Shown one piece after another: positions 11,410-23,215 of a stretch of DNA of 64,000 nucleotides. The notes under the pieces were generated by a model. That model was not told the origin of the DNA, did no database searches, and worked only from the letters and a program-made list of their open reading frames with translations. The translations under genes and the position numbers were made by a program. The DNA is taken from positions 350,048-414,047 of the forward strand of contig NW_006767444.1 of NCBI RefSeq assembly GCF_000264995.1. Direction: 5' to 3'. Within the stretch, counting starts at the first letter, position 1. Each line of letters begins with the position of its first letter. This DNA comes from Punctularia strigosozonata HHB-11173 SS5. Its lineage: Eukaryota; Basidiomycota; Agaricomycetes; Corticiales; Punctulariaceae.

Positions 11410-12305
11410 TCATGCAGCGACGTCCTCCCGCCGCCTGTTAATCGCAGTCTTCCACGTCGCCTTCGAGATCTTGCCCCCGTTCGGCGTCGCGCACGCCTCC
11501 TTCAGCGCTTCCACCGGCTTGATGTCCAGCGCCGCCGCCTTCCTCGTAGACCCCGCCTTGCCCATGGACGCAGCCGAGCTCGCGCGGCGCCGGCGCGTCG
11601 TCTTTAAATTCTTCTCGTGCGCGTCGTCCGACGTGGATGGCGTGCGCGCGAGCCGGAGGCGGAGGCTGAGCGCGGAGCGTTTCTTGCGGAGCGAGAGGCG
11701 CGCGGGGTCGTCCTTTTTCGCCGAGGACCAGATCCGTTTGCCGAGCGATCTGAGCTTGAGCGTGTTCATGCGCTCGAGCATCGGCCCCGGGCGTGAGGTG
11801 GATGAAGACGAGGAGGAAGAAGAGGCAGAGGGTTGGGAGAGCGGAACGGCGAGGAGGGAGCAGCGGCATTCACCGGGGGCCGGCGCGGGGAGGGGTAAGG
11901 CCAGGGAGCTGGGGTTGGACTTGAGACGGGCGAGGTCGAGTAGGAGGAGCTTGGTGACCTCTTTCTGGTGCTTTTCGCGCATCTGGAGGTGCTCTAGCTC
12001 GGCTTTGAGGTCGGCGTGGCGCTCCGTGTTGAGCCCGATGTGGAACTGCGGGGCGATGTTGGTCAGTGGAAGTTAAAGGTCGGGCCAGGGAGCGTATGTA
12101 GGACGGTAGTTACCTGGACGCAGTTGCTCTGTGCTTCCAGCGCTTCGAGCTGCGCTTGAAGCCCGTGAGCGGAGGAGAGGATCTTGGCAAGGTCAGGCTT
12201 GGAGGGGACAGACGGGGTGTCATCGTCGGCGCCGAATGGAGTCGGCGATGGCGGGTCTCCGTGCACGAGCACATACGAGTCTTTGGATTCTGTGGTTGGT
12301 AGCAT
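11410..12305 (-). CDS. Unknown basic protein with coiled-coil segment
   Basis: Two exons (12305..12114 and 12045..11410), 275 aa. The product is not recognised. Residues ~40-95 look helical and coiled-coil-like (AHGLQAQLEALEAQ, ADLKAELEHLQMREKHQKE), followed by a Ser-rich spacer and a strongly basic, Ala/Arg/Lys-rich C-terminus (LKTTRRRRASSAAS) that could be a nuclear localisation signal or DNA/RNA-binding tail. The ATG at 12305 is the first in frame. It is transcribed divergently from the gene at 12601 with a 295-bp gap. Confidence 0.7.
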
Positions 12306-12600
12306 CCCGATCAAGGCGCAGTAGCAATGTGGGGGACTAGTCAGCGGGGATGGCGCCCTTGAAGGCGAACGGGGCTGGTAGCGATGCACTGGTAGCTATG
12401 GCCACCAGTGAAGAGCCAGAACCAGTATGTTCGCCGATCCGAGCAACATTCTGTCAAACAGTCAACGGTTGACGTGGATGACGTCGTTCGTGTCCCGCCG
12501 GCGAGCTAAGTAACCTGCTAATTCAGGCAGCCCGCCTCCAGTCTCCTCCCCGAGGCTTTTCATCACCGCGAGTGGCGAGAACAACATCTCTATCAGCATC

Positions 12601-13440
12601 ATGGCTACATCACCACACTCCCTTGGCTATCAACCCCCGCAGATGGCTCGGCCGCTCTCCGGGATCGCCACGCAGATGATTTTCGTCATCCAGCCGTTCA
12701 TGGAGAGGTACGCGGCGGACGAAGCGGCACTCGCTGCCCTTCAGCGCGAGTGTAAGCTGGTCGAGCTGGACGTGATGGACGCGAAGGTGCGGATCGAGGC
12801 AGAGGCGAGGAAGCAGGGTAAGATCAGGCGCGAGATCGAGGAGCTGGCGAACGAGCGGCGGCATCGGTGCGAGGAGGCGGCTGCCAAGTTGGGTGAGCCG
12901 GGATATTGGGCTTGTGTGAGGGGTCGCTGACGGCCCGTGGATAGACAAGGAGAACAAGACACAGGATGACGACAAGAAAGAGGTGTGGTCGTGCTACCTG
13001 AGATGCGCGTAGCAGAACATAATTTCTTTGTTTCTTAGTCGAGAAACTCCGTGGACATGTCTCGACGCAAGCCCGTACCTGTCTTCAAGCCCGAAGATCT
13101 TGATACCGAAGATGCTGCCCCTGCTACTGCCGCCGCCGCCGATGGAGTCCTCCAGCCTACTACCTCACAGAGGTCTCTCAAGCGCAAAGTCAGTGGATTC
13201 GCGTGTTTCCGCTCTTCTTTCCGAGTATCGCTGAATATCGATCACTGTGGCGCCTCAAAACAGCTGTCCAGCCAAAGTTCCATCGGAAGCGGGCCGCGTC
13301 CCAAGAAGCGAACCGATAGCGTATCCTCCGTTGGAAGCAGGCGCAAGGGCATAGTGTTCAGAGACTCCTTCGCTGACGAGCTTGAGAACAAGACGCTGAA
13401 GAAGATGAAGGGCGAGGAGGTCCCGGATGTATCGAGTTGA
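12601..13440 (+). CDS. Unknown coiled-coil protein with basic C-terminus
   Basis: Four exons: 12601..12892, 12945..12982, 13039..13188, 13264..13440; 218 aa. The N-terminal half contains a long amphipathic, charged helix (KLVELDVMDAKVRIEAEARK and on) typical of a coiled coil. A short acidic/basic linker (DKENKTQDDDKKE) spans the second exon. The C-terminal half is Ser/Lys/Arg-rich with SRRKPVPVFKPEDLD and PRPKKRTDS, which resembles a nuclear localisation signal. No family recognised; a chromatin or kinetochore scaffold role would be speculation. Confidence 0.75.
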
Positions 13441-13940
13441 GGCTGGCTATCCAGGCAATATGGGGTCCATGTCTATATACTCTTTCTGGCGCCGAGATTT
13501 TCTGAAGGAGTTCCGGCTTTGCTCTCGCGTTCAAGATACAGAAGGAAGATAAACCAGCTAAGATTCAGAAGGGGTGCCGCGGAAAGGAGGCGTTTGTAAC
13601 GTCACATGACCCGGTTTACTGGCGAAAGTAGCCGTGAGAACAGGGTCGTTTGATCTCACCGCGAAGGCGTTGACCGAGGGATGGCCGCTTCTTTACGAGC
13701 TCGCTCCCTGGCCTTACGCCCCTCTTTGTTTCCGAGTCTCATATCGCAATCCGCCCCGTCAGGACTTTAACATTCGTGCGCAACTTCAACGAGAGTTGGA
13801 CGTCGCCTGGCTGACTCGCTTGACCTGCTTTCTTGCGTTGTCTTACTGCGGCGACCACGCTTATTGCAGCCCCTGACCTCTGCCATCCCGGCCACCTTAC
13901 CACCACCATCGCAAGGCTAAGTGCGGACGATCTGCGTACA
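13441..13940. other. Intergenic region (H2A.Z upstream region)
   Basis: This holds the presumed promoter and 5' leader of the histone gene. Open frames in it have no recognisable content. Confidence 0.5.
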
Positions 13941-14669
13941 ATGGCAAGCAAGTCTGGCGCAAAATCCGGCAATGCCGGTGAAACCTCGAAGGAGACGAAG
14001 TTCCTCCAGACGCGCAGTCAGAAGGCAGGGTTGCAGGTGTGTTCCAGCTTTTTTCTCTATCAAGACGCGTCCTTGTTCGAATTGATTGGGGGTGTGCGAT
14101 TTCACTTTCATGTCTTGAGCCTGCCAGATGTGCTCGCGCTCTCGATTCGTTGTCGTTTCTTCTCCTCGACGCGCCCACGCGCATTCCGTGGTGAACAACG
14201 TGTTGATGTCCTGAGTTTTAGTTCCCCGTCGGTCGTATACACCGTTACCTCAAAATCCGGACGCAGCACAACATGCGCGTCGGCGCCAAGGCGGCCGTGT
14301 ACACGTCCGCCGTGCTCGAATATCTCACCGCAGAAGTGCTCGAACTCGCAGGTACGACGCTCAGTTTCAACCTCATCTTACCCTCCGGATCCCTTCGCAG
14401 TGTGGCTACGATACGCGCATTTTGCTACTACCGATCCCGATGTTTCAAGTGCATGATTGACTCACAACGTCGCATCGGCAGGCAACGCGTCCAAGGATCT
14501 GCGCGTCAAGCGTATCACCCCGCGCCATCTGCAGCTCGCTATCCGCGGCGATGAAGAGCTCGATATCCTTGTCCGAGCGACGATCGCGGGCGGAGGCGTA
14601 CTGCCCTTCATCCACAAGAGCCTCACGCAGAGCAAGCAACCGAAGAAGAGCGCGGAGCAGCAGCAATGA
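13941..14669 (+). CDS. HTZ1: Histone variant H2A.Z
   Basis: Three exons (13941..14036, 14222..14351, 14482..14669), 137 aa. The core is unmistakable: [19 protein letters not shown], the [20 protein letters not shown] helix, [20 protein letters not shown] and the H2A.Z-type [19 protein letters not shown] instead of canonical H2A sequence. H2A.Z replaces H2A in promoter-proximal nucleosomes and is deposited by SWR1. The N-terminal tail is Lys/Ser/Gly-rich (acetylation sites). Intron 1 is unusually long for this window (185 nt) and sits right after the GLQ residues at the start of the histone fold. Confidence 0.96.
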
Positions 14670-15164
14670 GCTTTGAGCGCCGCTTGATTAGTGTCTTATA
14701 TCGCGGCGGCGCTTGCGCATGGAGCGAACTTCCGTCGTCGGAGGGGTGGGCCATGGCGTACTGTAACTTATGACTGCCCCTCATACTATCGGCTACTGGC
14801 CTATGCTTCGATATGTAACCAGCTAGGTATGCTACTTTTGTATTGATTTTTGTTCGTGAAGCTGCAGGCCCTTCCGGATCTAAACCTCGTTCCCGGTCAG
14901 ACCGCTGATTCATGTCAGCCGACGATGGTTATGTGGGGTATACACATGTGCCTGTACGTATTGGAGTTGCGTTGCTGTGAAAGTTTGGCTTCAGTCGCCT
15001 TCGAAGTTGTGGGGGAGATTCATATAGTCTTAATGACGTCACTCAAGAATGGGTGGTATAAGAGTGGTCAAACTGAACTGGAGGACCGGAAACGACACAG
15101 TTTTACACTGACAGCAACCTACACTTCACCCAACATTCACGCATACATCACACCCTCGCGAACC
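14670..15164. other. Intergenic region
   Basis: 3' region of H2A.Z and 5' region of the next gene. No gene recognised. Confidence 0.5.
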
Positions 15165-15766
15165 ATGTCGTCCAACCTCGAACAATTCGAGACGCAGCCG
15201 CCCACCCACCGCGTGCACTCGCAATCACAGCCGCTCCCGGGTGCCACCGGCGCCCCCAATGCCGAGTCCACGATAGACTACTCGGCGGAGAATGTCGAGC
15301 ATGCGCGCGGCTTGGGAACGGAGAATGACAGCCTGAATCGACCGAGTAAGACGCAAGAGGCGAAGGAGAAGGTGGTGGATATGGCGCCGGGGCTTGGGTC
15401 GGGGAGGGGGCAGGGCGCGTTCGGAGATAAGAGGGAAGACGCTGAGCATGAGGATAGGCCGACGGATATGAGGTCGGCCAACGAAGGTACATTCCTGTTC
15501 CGCGAACATTGTTGACGGGAGGTTGACTGGATACCATGATCTTGCAGGCACTACTGTTGGAGAGCAGGATGGTCCGGAAGGTCATGCGAAGTTCAGTGAC
15601 AAGATGGTAGGAAAGACTCAGAAGGTAGTGAACTCCCTTGACCGCAGTTGCATTGGGGGACTAACATCGCTCACAGGTCATGGGGAAGGTGACGCGCAAC
15701 GCCGATTTGCACGAGAAAGGCCAGTTGAGGGAGGCAGGCGGCAAAGCTGCAACCCAGGAAGCTTGA
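15165..15766 (+). CDS. Small hydrophilic protein with CsbD-like C-terminus
   Basis: Three exons (15165..15486, 15548..15624, 15677..15766), 162 aa. The protein has no membrane segment and is very hydrophilic. The first 107 residues look disordered (Gln/Pro/Ser/Gly/Asp-rich). The C-terminal part (VGEQDGPEGHAKFSDKMVGK, then GKVTRNADLHEKGQLREAGG) recalls the Lys/Gly-rich helical repeats of CsbD/YjbJ-type stress proteins and is a block found in many basidiomycete small proteins. Function is unknown; a stress or storage role is inference from the resemblance only. Confidence 0.8.
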
Positions 15767-16245
15767 GCAGATGATTAAAGTCACGAAGCAGTATCCGTTG
15801 ACATCTAATGTACGAATAGCCAAATTTGCGATCAGTCCAGCCACTTTAGTGCAGCGTCGAGGAGAACGACACTTACTCCGAGAGTTCAGCTTGGGCTCAC
15901 GAGTTCATGACGTCTGTATAGCAGTCCGAATTAGTCAACGGGACATGCAATAGAGGGTACAGAAGTGCCGACAGAAGGGACTTCATCAAACAGTCCCAGA
16001 TCAGTTGCGGATGTGGTGGTCAAAAGCGAGCGTAGGCTGTCACCGCCTTTGCTCACCACCGCGAAGACGCGCGCAGCTCGCCCCATATTCCCTTACTTAT
16101 AATCTTGTTCGACGGCTGGACTCCCGCGGTTTTCTGCTATTGCTGCGGCTGCAGCCAGAAGATACTGAACATCAAACAGCCTCGTTCAAACCGACGACCA
16201 GGGCCTCCATCGCGAGCTTAGGACCCATCCGCCTCTTCCTACATT
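15767..16245. other. Intergenic region (AP-1 beta upstream region)
   Basis: Holds the presumed promoter of the adaptin gene; nothing else seen. Confidence 0.5.
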
Positions 16246-19016
16246 ATGAACGTCTTCCCCAGAGCAGCCCCGAAGAAAGGTGCGTTTCAGCCATTCTTGA
16301 GCCCACCAGGTTCAAGATACCACTGTTACACCCAGGCGAGAACTTCGAGCTTCGCGCCGATCTGAACAGTGAATACCGTGACAAACGCAAGGATGCGATC
16401 AAGCGTGTCATCGCCAACATGACCGTCGGGAAGGTGAGCGGTCCAGCATGCTAGAGAGGGCGAGATGCATACACTTGGAAGACGGGGATTGCTTATACTG
16501 ATACTCAGGACGTCAGCGGCCTCTTCCCGGACGTTTTAAAGAACATGCAGACCGACGACCTCGAGCAGAAGAAGCTTGTCTACCTCTACCTCATGAACTA
16601 TGCCAAAACCCAGCCGGAGCTTGTCATCCTCGCCGTCAACACGTTCGTCAAGGACTCTGACGACGCCAACCCGCTCGTGCGCGCACTCGCGATCCGTACG
16701 ATGGGCTGCCTGAGGGCGGAGAAGATTATCGACTACCTGTGCGACCCGCTGCAAAAGTGCCTGAGGGATGACAATCCGTACGTGAGGAAGACGGCGGCGC
16801 TGTGCGTGGCGAAGCTGTACGATTTGAAGCCGGACCTGGTGCTGGAGAATGGGTTCCTGGAGCAACTGCACGAGCTGATCGCGGATAGCAACCCCATGGT
16901 GCGTGTGCTTTCCACCCCAGCTCAACTCGGGGGCCCGTGCTCACTGAATGCCTGCAGGTTGTCTCCAACACCGTAGCCGCCCTCTTCGACATCCACAACA
17001 CCGCGACACAAAATCCCGACCTCCCGCCGGACGATCCGGCGATATTCAAAGTCACGCCCCAAGTGCTCAACAAGCTGCTCGTCGCGCTGAACGAATGTTC
17101 GGAGTGGGGGCGAGTGGCATTGCTGAACGCGCTCGCGATGTATCAGACGTCGGATCAGAAGGAGAGCGAGCATATATGCGAGCGGGTGGTGCCACAGTTC
17201 CAGCATGTAAACGGTAGCGTGGTGTTGGCGGCGGTAAAGGTGCGTTTATCGCCCGTTTGCGTGTTCGAGGAGGGTGACGACGGTATGCAGGTCATTATGA
17301 TCCACATGCGGCATGTCGGGCGGGAAGAGCTTAACAAGCAGCTTGTGCGGAAGATGGCGCCCCCTCTCGTCACTCTGCTCTCATCACCACCAGAGGTGCA
17401 ATGGGTCGCCCTACGCAACATCAATCTACTGCTCCAAAAGCGACCGGATGTTCTCTCGAACGAGATGCGGGTCTTCTTCTGCAAATACAATGATCCGCTA
17501 TACGTTAAAGTCGAGAAGCTGGACATCATGGTGCGACTAGCGGGAGAGAACAACGTAGACGCGCTGCTCAGTGAGCTGAAAGAGTGAGTATATGCACCTA
17601 TGCATCCCATTTTCATGCCGAACTGTTACCAGATACGCATCGGAAGTTGACGTGGACTTCGTACGGAAGAGCATTAAGGCGATCGGACAGACGGCGGTCA
17701 AGATCGATGCTGCCGCGGAACGATGTGTAAACGTGCTGCTGGACTTGATAGCAACACGAGTGAGTTATGTTGTGCAAGAAGCTGTCGTGGTCATGAAGGC
17801 GAGTGTTCGAATTCTCCTCTCGTATGGCGTGTATTGACACAACATGATTAGGATATTTTCCGCAAGTATCCCTCCACGTATGAAGGTGTTATTCCTACGC
17901 TATGCGCCAACCTGGAAGAGCTGGACGAGCCCGAAGCAAAAGCATCGTTGATATGGATCATCGGCGAGTACGCCAACAAGATCGATAATGCCGATGAACT
18001 GTTGAGCATCTTCGTGGATACATTTACCGAGGAGTCATATTCCGTTAGACGCATTTTACCCTTGTGCATGACCGTGGTTGATTAATCCCGCCCGGCTTAT
18101 ACAGGTCCAACTACAAACATTAACGGCCGTCGTGAAGCTCTTCCTCAAGAAGCCCGATACATCTCAGGGGATTGTACAACGCATATTGAACACGGCGACG
18201 AAGGATTGCGATTCTCCGGATGTGCGAGATCGAGCGTACATATACTGGCGATTGCTATCAACTGATCCTGGGGCAGCTAAGGTATTGTTCTTGACTAGCT
18301 TGAATTACGGAGCACCTTTTGACAGTTATCATCAGACTGTGGTATTGGCCCATCGACCACCAATATCGCTTGCGCGGACCACGGTATCTCCCGCACTACT
18401 TGAAGAGCTGCTTGGAGATATATCCACCCTTGCGAGCGTGTACCACAAACCAGCAGAGACGTTCATCGGCCGGGGTCGTATCGGTGCGGATGCTTTACAA
18501 CGGAGGGGCCTCGAGTCAGTATTCCATCGCTTCACCTCCGACGCAACCCATCTGATAGCGTGCATCGATTCCAGCACCGACGACCAAGCGTTCGCGAAGA
18601 AGGCACTTCAGACCGTTGCGGCCGGGCAGGTCGCCGAGAACTTGCTCGACTTCGAGGACGTGCCGACGTCGGACTCGCAACCGTCGGGGCTTGCGGCGAC
18701 GACGATTATCCCCGCCGCTTCCACGACTGCGGCTGCGAATCTGCTTTCCGGCACGTCGAGCAACCCCCTCGACGACCTCGTGTCGATCTTCGGCAACGTC
18801 GGCGCCGGTGCGGGGCCGACGCCTCAGGCATCGCAAGGGGGCGGGCTGGGCGGATTGGACTTCGGTGGCATTGGGAGTGGGGTGAGCAGTCCTGTTGCCG
18901 GCGCGCCGCTTGCTGGACAATCATTTCCTGGGTTCGGAGGGGTAGGGTCACCTGTACAGGCGCAACACCCCCAGCAGCCGCAGGCGGCTCAGGATGATTT
19001 GTTGGGTCTGTTCTAA
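16246..19016 (+). CDS. APL2: AP-1 adaptor complex large subunit beta (Apl2-type adaptin)
   Basis: Ten exons: 16246..16279, 16336..16433, 16509..16898, 16958..17239, 17291..17583, 17633..17798, 17852..18043, 18105..18281, 18336..18514, 18575..19016; 750 aa. Beta adaptin is a HEAT-repeat large subunit of the clathrin adaptor AP-1 at the trans-Golgi/endosome. Diagnostic blocks are [68 protein letters not shown] and [20 protein letters not shown]. The hinge carries a clathrin-box-like LLDFE, and the protein ends in DDLLGLF with no appendage (ear) domain, as in fungal AP-1 beta. The first exon encodes only 11 residues. Intron 6 (17799..17851) is GC-AG. Intron 9 (18515..18574, 60 nt) has no stop and could be retained in frame. 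Confidence 0.94.
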
Positions 19017-19251
19017 GGATGGGTAGATTCACGACTATTGTATTTCACGCTCATAGGAACTGTCGCTTTGTTAAGGCAATCGATCACGACCGTAGCATCC
19101 TCCAGGTGATAGCGATATCGATAGCAGATTTGACTCGTGAAGACATGAAGCAAGAGGGACAGCACAAAGCAACTGAGAACGTAGTGAGCAAAGCAAACAA
19201 AAGAACAATAGCGTGGGACGACGTAATACTGCCCAGGGTGAAATCAACGCC

Positions 19252-20609
19252 TTACGGCGTGGGTAGCGCGGGCGTCCTTGTCACGACATATCTAATTCTC
19301 CTAGCCCAGTGCCCCACTGAAGCCCACAAACCGGAAACGAAGCCCTCATCAACCCTGACAGCGCGAGAGCGCAATGTCCAGGTGCTTAAGCCCTGCTTTA
19401 CGGAGTTGAAGCGGAGTAGCACTTGTTCCATCGATGGACGGGCGCTTGGATCGTCAACGACCATCTCATCAATAAGCGGTGCGAGGAAACCGAATCCGCG
19501 CATTCCCTGGTAGATTCCTTTGGAGCAAAGAAGACGCAGATGCCTGTTCAGAGCTCACCTCGAGGAATGACTGGCGTACCCAGTTGCCAACGTAGTACAC
19601 ATCGTTGGCAAACGGGTTACAAGGTGTAATCCTGTTCCGTGTTTCGGGTAGGGTTTTGTCTCCGCCAGGGATCAATGGTTCCATCGGGTTGGTGTCTTCT
19701 GCCCGATAACGACGAGACAGGCCGAAATCGATCAAGCAGTATCGAGGAGGACGAGACGTCCTAGTGTAGTGTTTTGCACGCCCCCGTAAGTCCCTTGTGC
19801 GATTCTTTCTTCTTGGATGAAAACCTTGTGGGTACATGCGACGGGAGTCCAGTAGTATGTTGCCGGCATGGCAGTCACTGTAAAGGCATATGCATTGGTC
19901 AGCGTCCACGGCACCATCCCAGATTTTCAATGTACCGATGGGCTACGTGATGAGAGTGCATGAATTCAAGTCCCTGAGCGAGGATTTAATTTCAATGAAC
20001 GATAGAATGAAAGACGTAGCCTAACCTCGAATATCTGTCCAATGCAATCCACAACTTCGCCTATTGTGTCGAACGGGGGGTCATCGAAAGGACGAAGCAA
20101 TGGCATGACGATGACATCAATATTCGGATGATCGGTATGGTGAAGGATATCGTCAATCTGGATGGTGTGGTTCCTAGGGTCCGCGGCAATATCACCAGTA
20201 CTGAGATGGCGTGTGATTTCCACTTCTTGATCGTGAACTGAGCGTCTAACGAGCTTCAGGATAACCTGTGCGTTGTCTGAATCACGACACGCATCCACAA
20301 CGAACCCATTCTATGTTTTGACGATCAATAGTAAGTACTTATTTGCCGTCGCCGAAATGTACTGACCTTGAAGACATACCCTTCCTCATGATCCTGCCAG
20401 CGTTCGCCAGTTCCAACCAGTGAAGCTAGCCATCCAGGATGATAGCGCTGGGGCAGCAAGTATCCGCGTTCCCGGTACCACTCGTACGTGTCCAGCCAGT
20501 ATAGTTCATGTGATTGGAAGTCGGTGCGCGCTAGGAGTGGTTGGCGCGCCGCCACCTCAGGGTCGGGAGGAAACAAGTCCCTGACCATTTCAGATAGAGA
20601 TGATTCCAT
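19252..20609 (-). CDS. Basidiomycete protein kinase-like protein, catalytic residues present
   Basis: Five exons: 20609..20367, 20310..20026, 19973..19936, 19877..19559, 19506..19252; 379 aa. An N-terminal module (YWLDTYEWYRERGYLLPQRY) precedes a kinase fold: the beta-3 Lys is in AQVILKL, the catalytic loop reads HRDCHAGNI after splicing, and the metal motif is LIDFGLSRRY. Late-lobe residues include FANDVYYVGNWVRQSF and DDPSARPSMEQVL. The key Lys, Asp and Asn residues are all there, so activity is plausible, but the substrate and pathway are unknown. This lineage of divergent kinases is expanded in basidiomycetes. A diverged paralog lies at 23216..24528 on the same strand with the same exon plan. 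Confidence 0.82.
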
Positions 20610-21209
20610 GTTGACGCTGGCTTGGTGGCATGCAACGAAATCGCGGATCGCGCCGACCTTGGGCGTTGCCGTCGTTCAACACGCCTGCAATACGTTGCGG
20701 AACAAGACAAAGTCGCGTCACGTGAAATGGCGAACCGTTGACCCCCCCTCTTCCGCGCGGGAATGAATCGGAACCCAAACCAGCACAAAACTCAGCACAA
20801 ACCCCGGTCGCCGACGCTTCGAATTACCTACATTGCTCATGCTGTCCATTAGGTTCCGCAATGCAATGCCTCAAGGCGGAACGAACAAAAGCGCGGAACG
20901 TTGTTGCTCCTGGCAACGTTGCCGTCAACGCTGTCCGTCACACAGGACCCATGCAGTCCCACAACTTCATTCCCGCAGAACACCCGCCATCACAGGTCTT
21001 TCGGTGGGACCAGGGATGTCGTCTTTTGTACCCATACGGGTACCTCTGATAACCGCCAGGTTGTACCTCGTGCAATGAAACACGCTCCCGAACCTATAAG
21101 TGTTTGGCAGAGTTCCGTCTAAATCGATTTCATCTACCCACCGACTTTCTCCTTCTCCGCAAGGCGTCCGTCCTTTGCTCTTTTACCGCAGCGGTTATTC
21201 CTTCTTATT
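20610..21209. other. Divergent intergenic region
   Basis: Upstream of both the kinase (minus) and the unknown gene at 21210 (plus). No coding content recognised. Confidence 0.5.
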
Positions 21210-22283
21210 ATGGCTATCGATCCCGTGGGCGCCGTGGGTGCCGTCGCAAGCGTCGGGAGTTTATCGGTCTCGCTGGTCGGGGCTTTCAGCGCTGACCATC
21301 AGTACAAGCTGGGACTGCAAGAGTTTCATGGGGCAGTTGATCTCCTACATAAAGGCAAGAGAGATGGGATTATCACCAATACGGCACTAGAGAGCTGCAA
21401 ATACACATATACCGCGTTCGTTGACTGCTCCTTCGTAAGAGATCTACTAATTCATTGTCATCCGTCAATTAGGGCCGAAACCCGCAAGAAGGAAGCCGAG
21501 AAATACTTACGAGAAAATAAATGGGGCAGCCTTCGCGTCGCGACCGCATTCAAGAAGAGCGCGTCCGAATTCCGCTCGGACGCTACGGTAATCGCGGTCC
21601 CCCCTTTATAGTCAACGGACATTAATAACGAAGCAATATAGCGGGCATCAGCCACAGAACAGGTGAAAGAGCTCTTTCCATCATCTGATACGGATCGGTG
21701 CACGACCGGTATGTGACTAAGCTTATATTCTTGTACAACCTGTAATATTGCATAACAGACCAACGACCCGCAGCTCCGACCACGGTCAGTGAGAATGTCG
21801 GGAATGGATCATATGCAGATGAGGAGGAATGGAACCGCGATGAAGCCGTCGTAGGCAACGTCGCGAACCTTGCTTTAGATCAGCCTGGTTAGTGGCCATG
21901 TTCCTATCCGCGAGCGATAGCGTCACGAAACATATAATGCAGGACCCACGCAGATCATAGAGGATAGCCCTCGCGTCTATCACACTCGTCAACTTCGTTC
22001 CATGGACAGCGCAGAGTCGTCTTTCTCCCGCAATATTCAAGAAAGCCCAATCCCGATGGACACGGCGCAGGGTACGCATCATCTAGTGCAAATTCCCACT
22101 TACTCGCTAACTTAGCATGGTCGGACTGCAGACGTTGATTCGGCCTCGCTACGATCGGTGACACCATCGTTCGCCATCACAGAGGTTACCTACCATTGTG
22201 CCCAAGGCGAGGTTGCTGGGGTATTTGGAGGAGACATTGCCATGCGCCGGCTAGCGCCTTTGAGAGGCGCCCGAAGTTTATGA
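21210..22283 (+). CDS. Unknown five-exon protein with Gly/Ala/Val-rich N-terminus
   Basis: Exons 21210..21587, 21642..21708, 21759..21887, 21943..22071 and 22132..22283; 284 aa. Every junction has GT-AG ends and the frame stays open over all five exons, which supports the model although no ORF longer than the first exon is visible without splicing. The N-terminus is glycine- and valine-rich and hydrophobic (DPVGAVGAVASVGSLSVSLV), suggesting a membrane-associating or amphipathic helix. Then comes a Lys-rich helical part (AETRKKEAEKYLRENKWGSL) and a polar, Asp/Glu/Ser-rich remainder. No family recognised. It sits between a kinase and its pseudokinase paralog. Confidence 0.6.
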
Positions 22284-23215
22284 TCTATCATGATCCCTCT
22301 ATGCCTCACTAGTACTCACTTTAGACCACCTAATTGAACTACAATTAGTGAGTCATATGTGGGCATTAGCTGACATTATCCACTGGACATAAGCGCAGTT
22401 GTACGAGAGCAGTGGACCGAAATGCACACACTGTCATGATATTATGAGCCACGACTAAAATACATCGACGATATGATATCGACGGCAAGTATCAATATCT
22501 CAGGTAGTATCAACCTAAGAAGGTTCCTCAGCAATGTTCGCATGAACACTATCACCAACCGTAAATCGATGTATCCTCTAGTATCTCTGGAACCTGAAGC
22601 CGGGGTTGGACCGATGCTGCAACGTGGGGTGGGGTGAGCTTGGGTGTGATAACGAAACCTCATAACAACATGCTGCTGACATGCGAGGTCAGTGGTGCCA
22701 ATGATAGCATATGCAATGTCAAGGTGGTACGATTCAAGCGTAGCAGTCGATAGTCTGGAGCCAAGACCGGATAGTCACGCACACATAGCATCTGATACAT
22801 GCGGCAAATAGCGGCCCTTACCACGTAGTGAATGCATAAGTGCGGTTAGCATGACCTGCACGCGATGATCACTAATTTAGTGATGGTTGTTGACTGAGCT
22901 TTTTTCTGATGCAAAGTTCTTGGAGAACGTAAGATGCATTTCTACGGCCGCGCGTTCTCGTGTGCAAACAACTCATGGTCCAGAGTTGTTGACGCATGCT
23001 AGTGCGTATTTTGTATTGTCTCTCAGAGGTTGGAAGCCGTTTCGAATGGCTTGCGAGGCCAGCATGCACGGGCTCTGGGTTCGAGGATATACTCACTCAT
23101 GGATGATGATATTATCGACCTGTCTAGCGTACTTCCCACTCCCGTCGATATTCCATGCGAGAATCATATTGCAGCATCACTGAGAGCAAGTGGGTATAGG
23201 ACAGGTACAAAATGA
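22284..23215. other. Intergenic region, AT-richer than surroundings
   Basis: About 930 bp with only short, incoherent frames. It separates the unknown gene from the 3' end of the pseudokinase gene. Confidence 0.5.
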
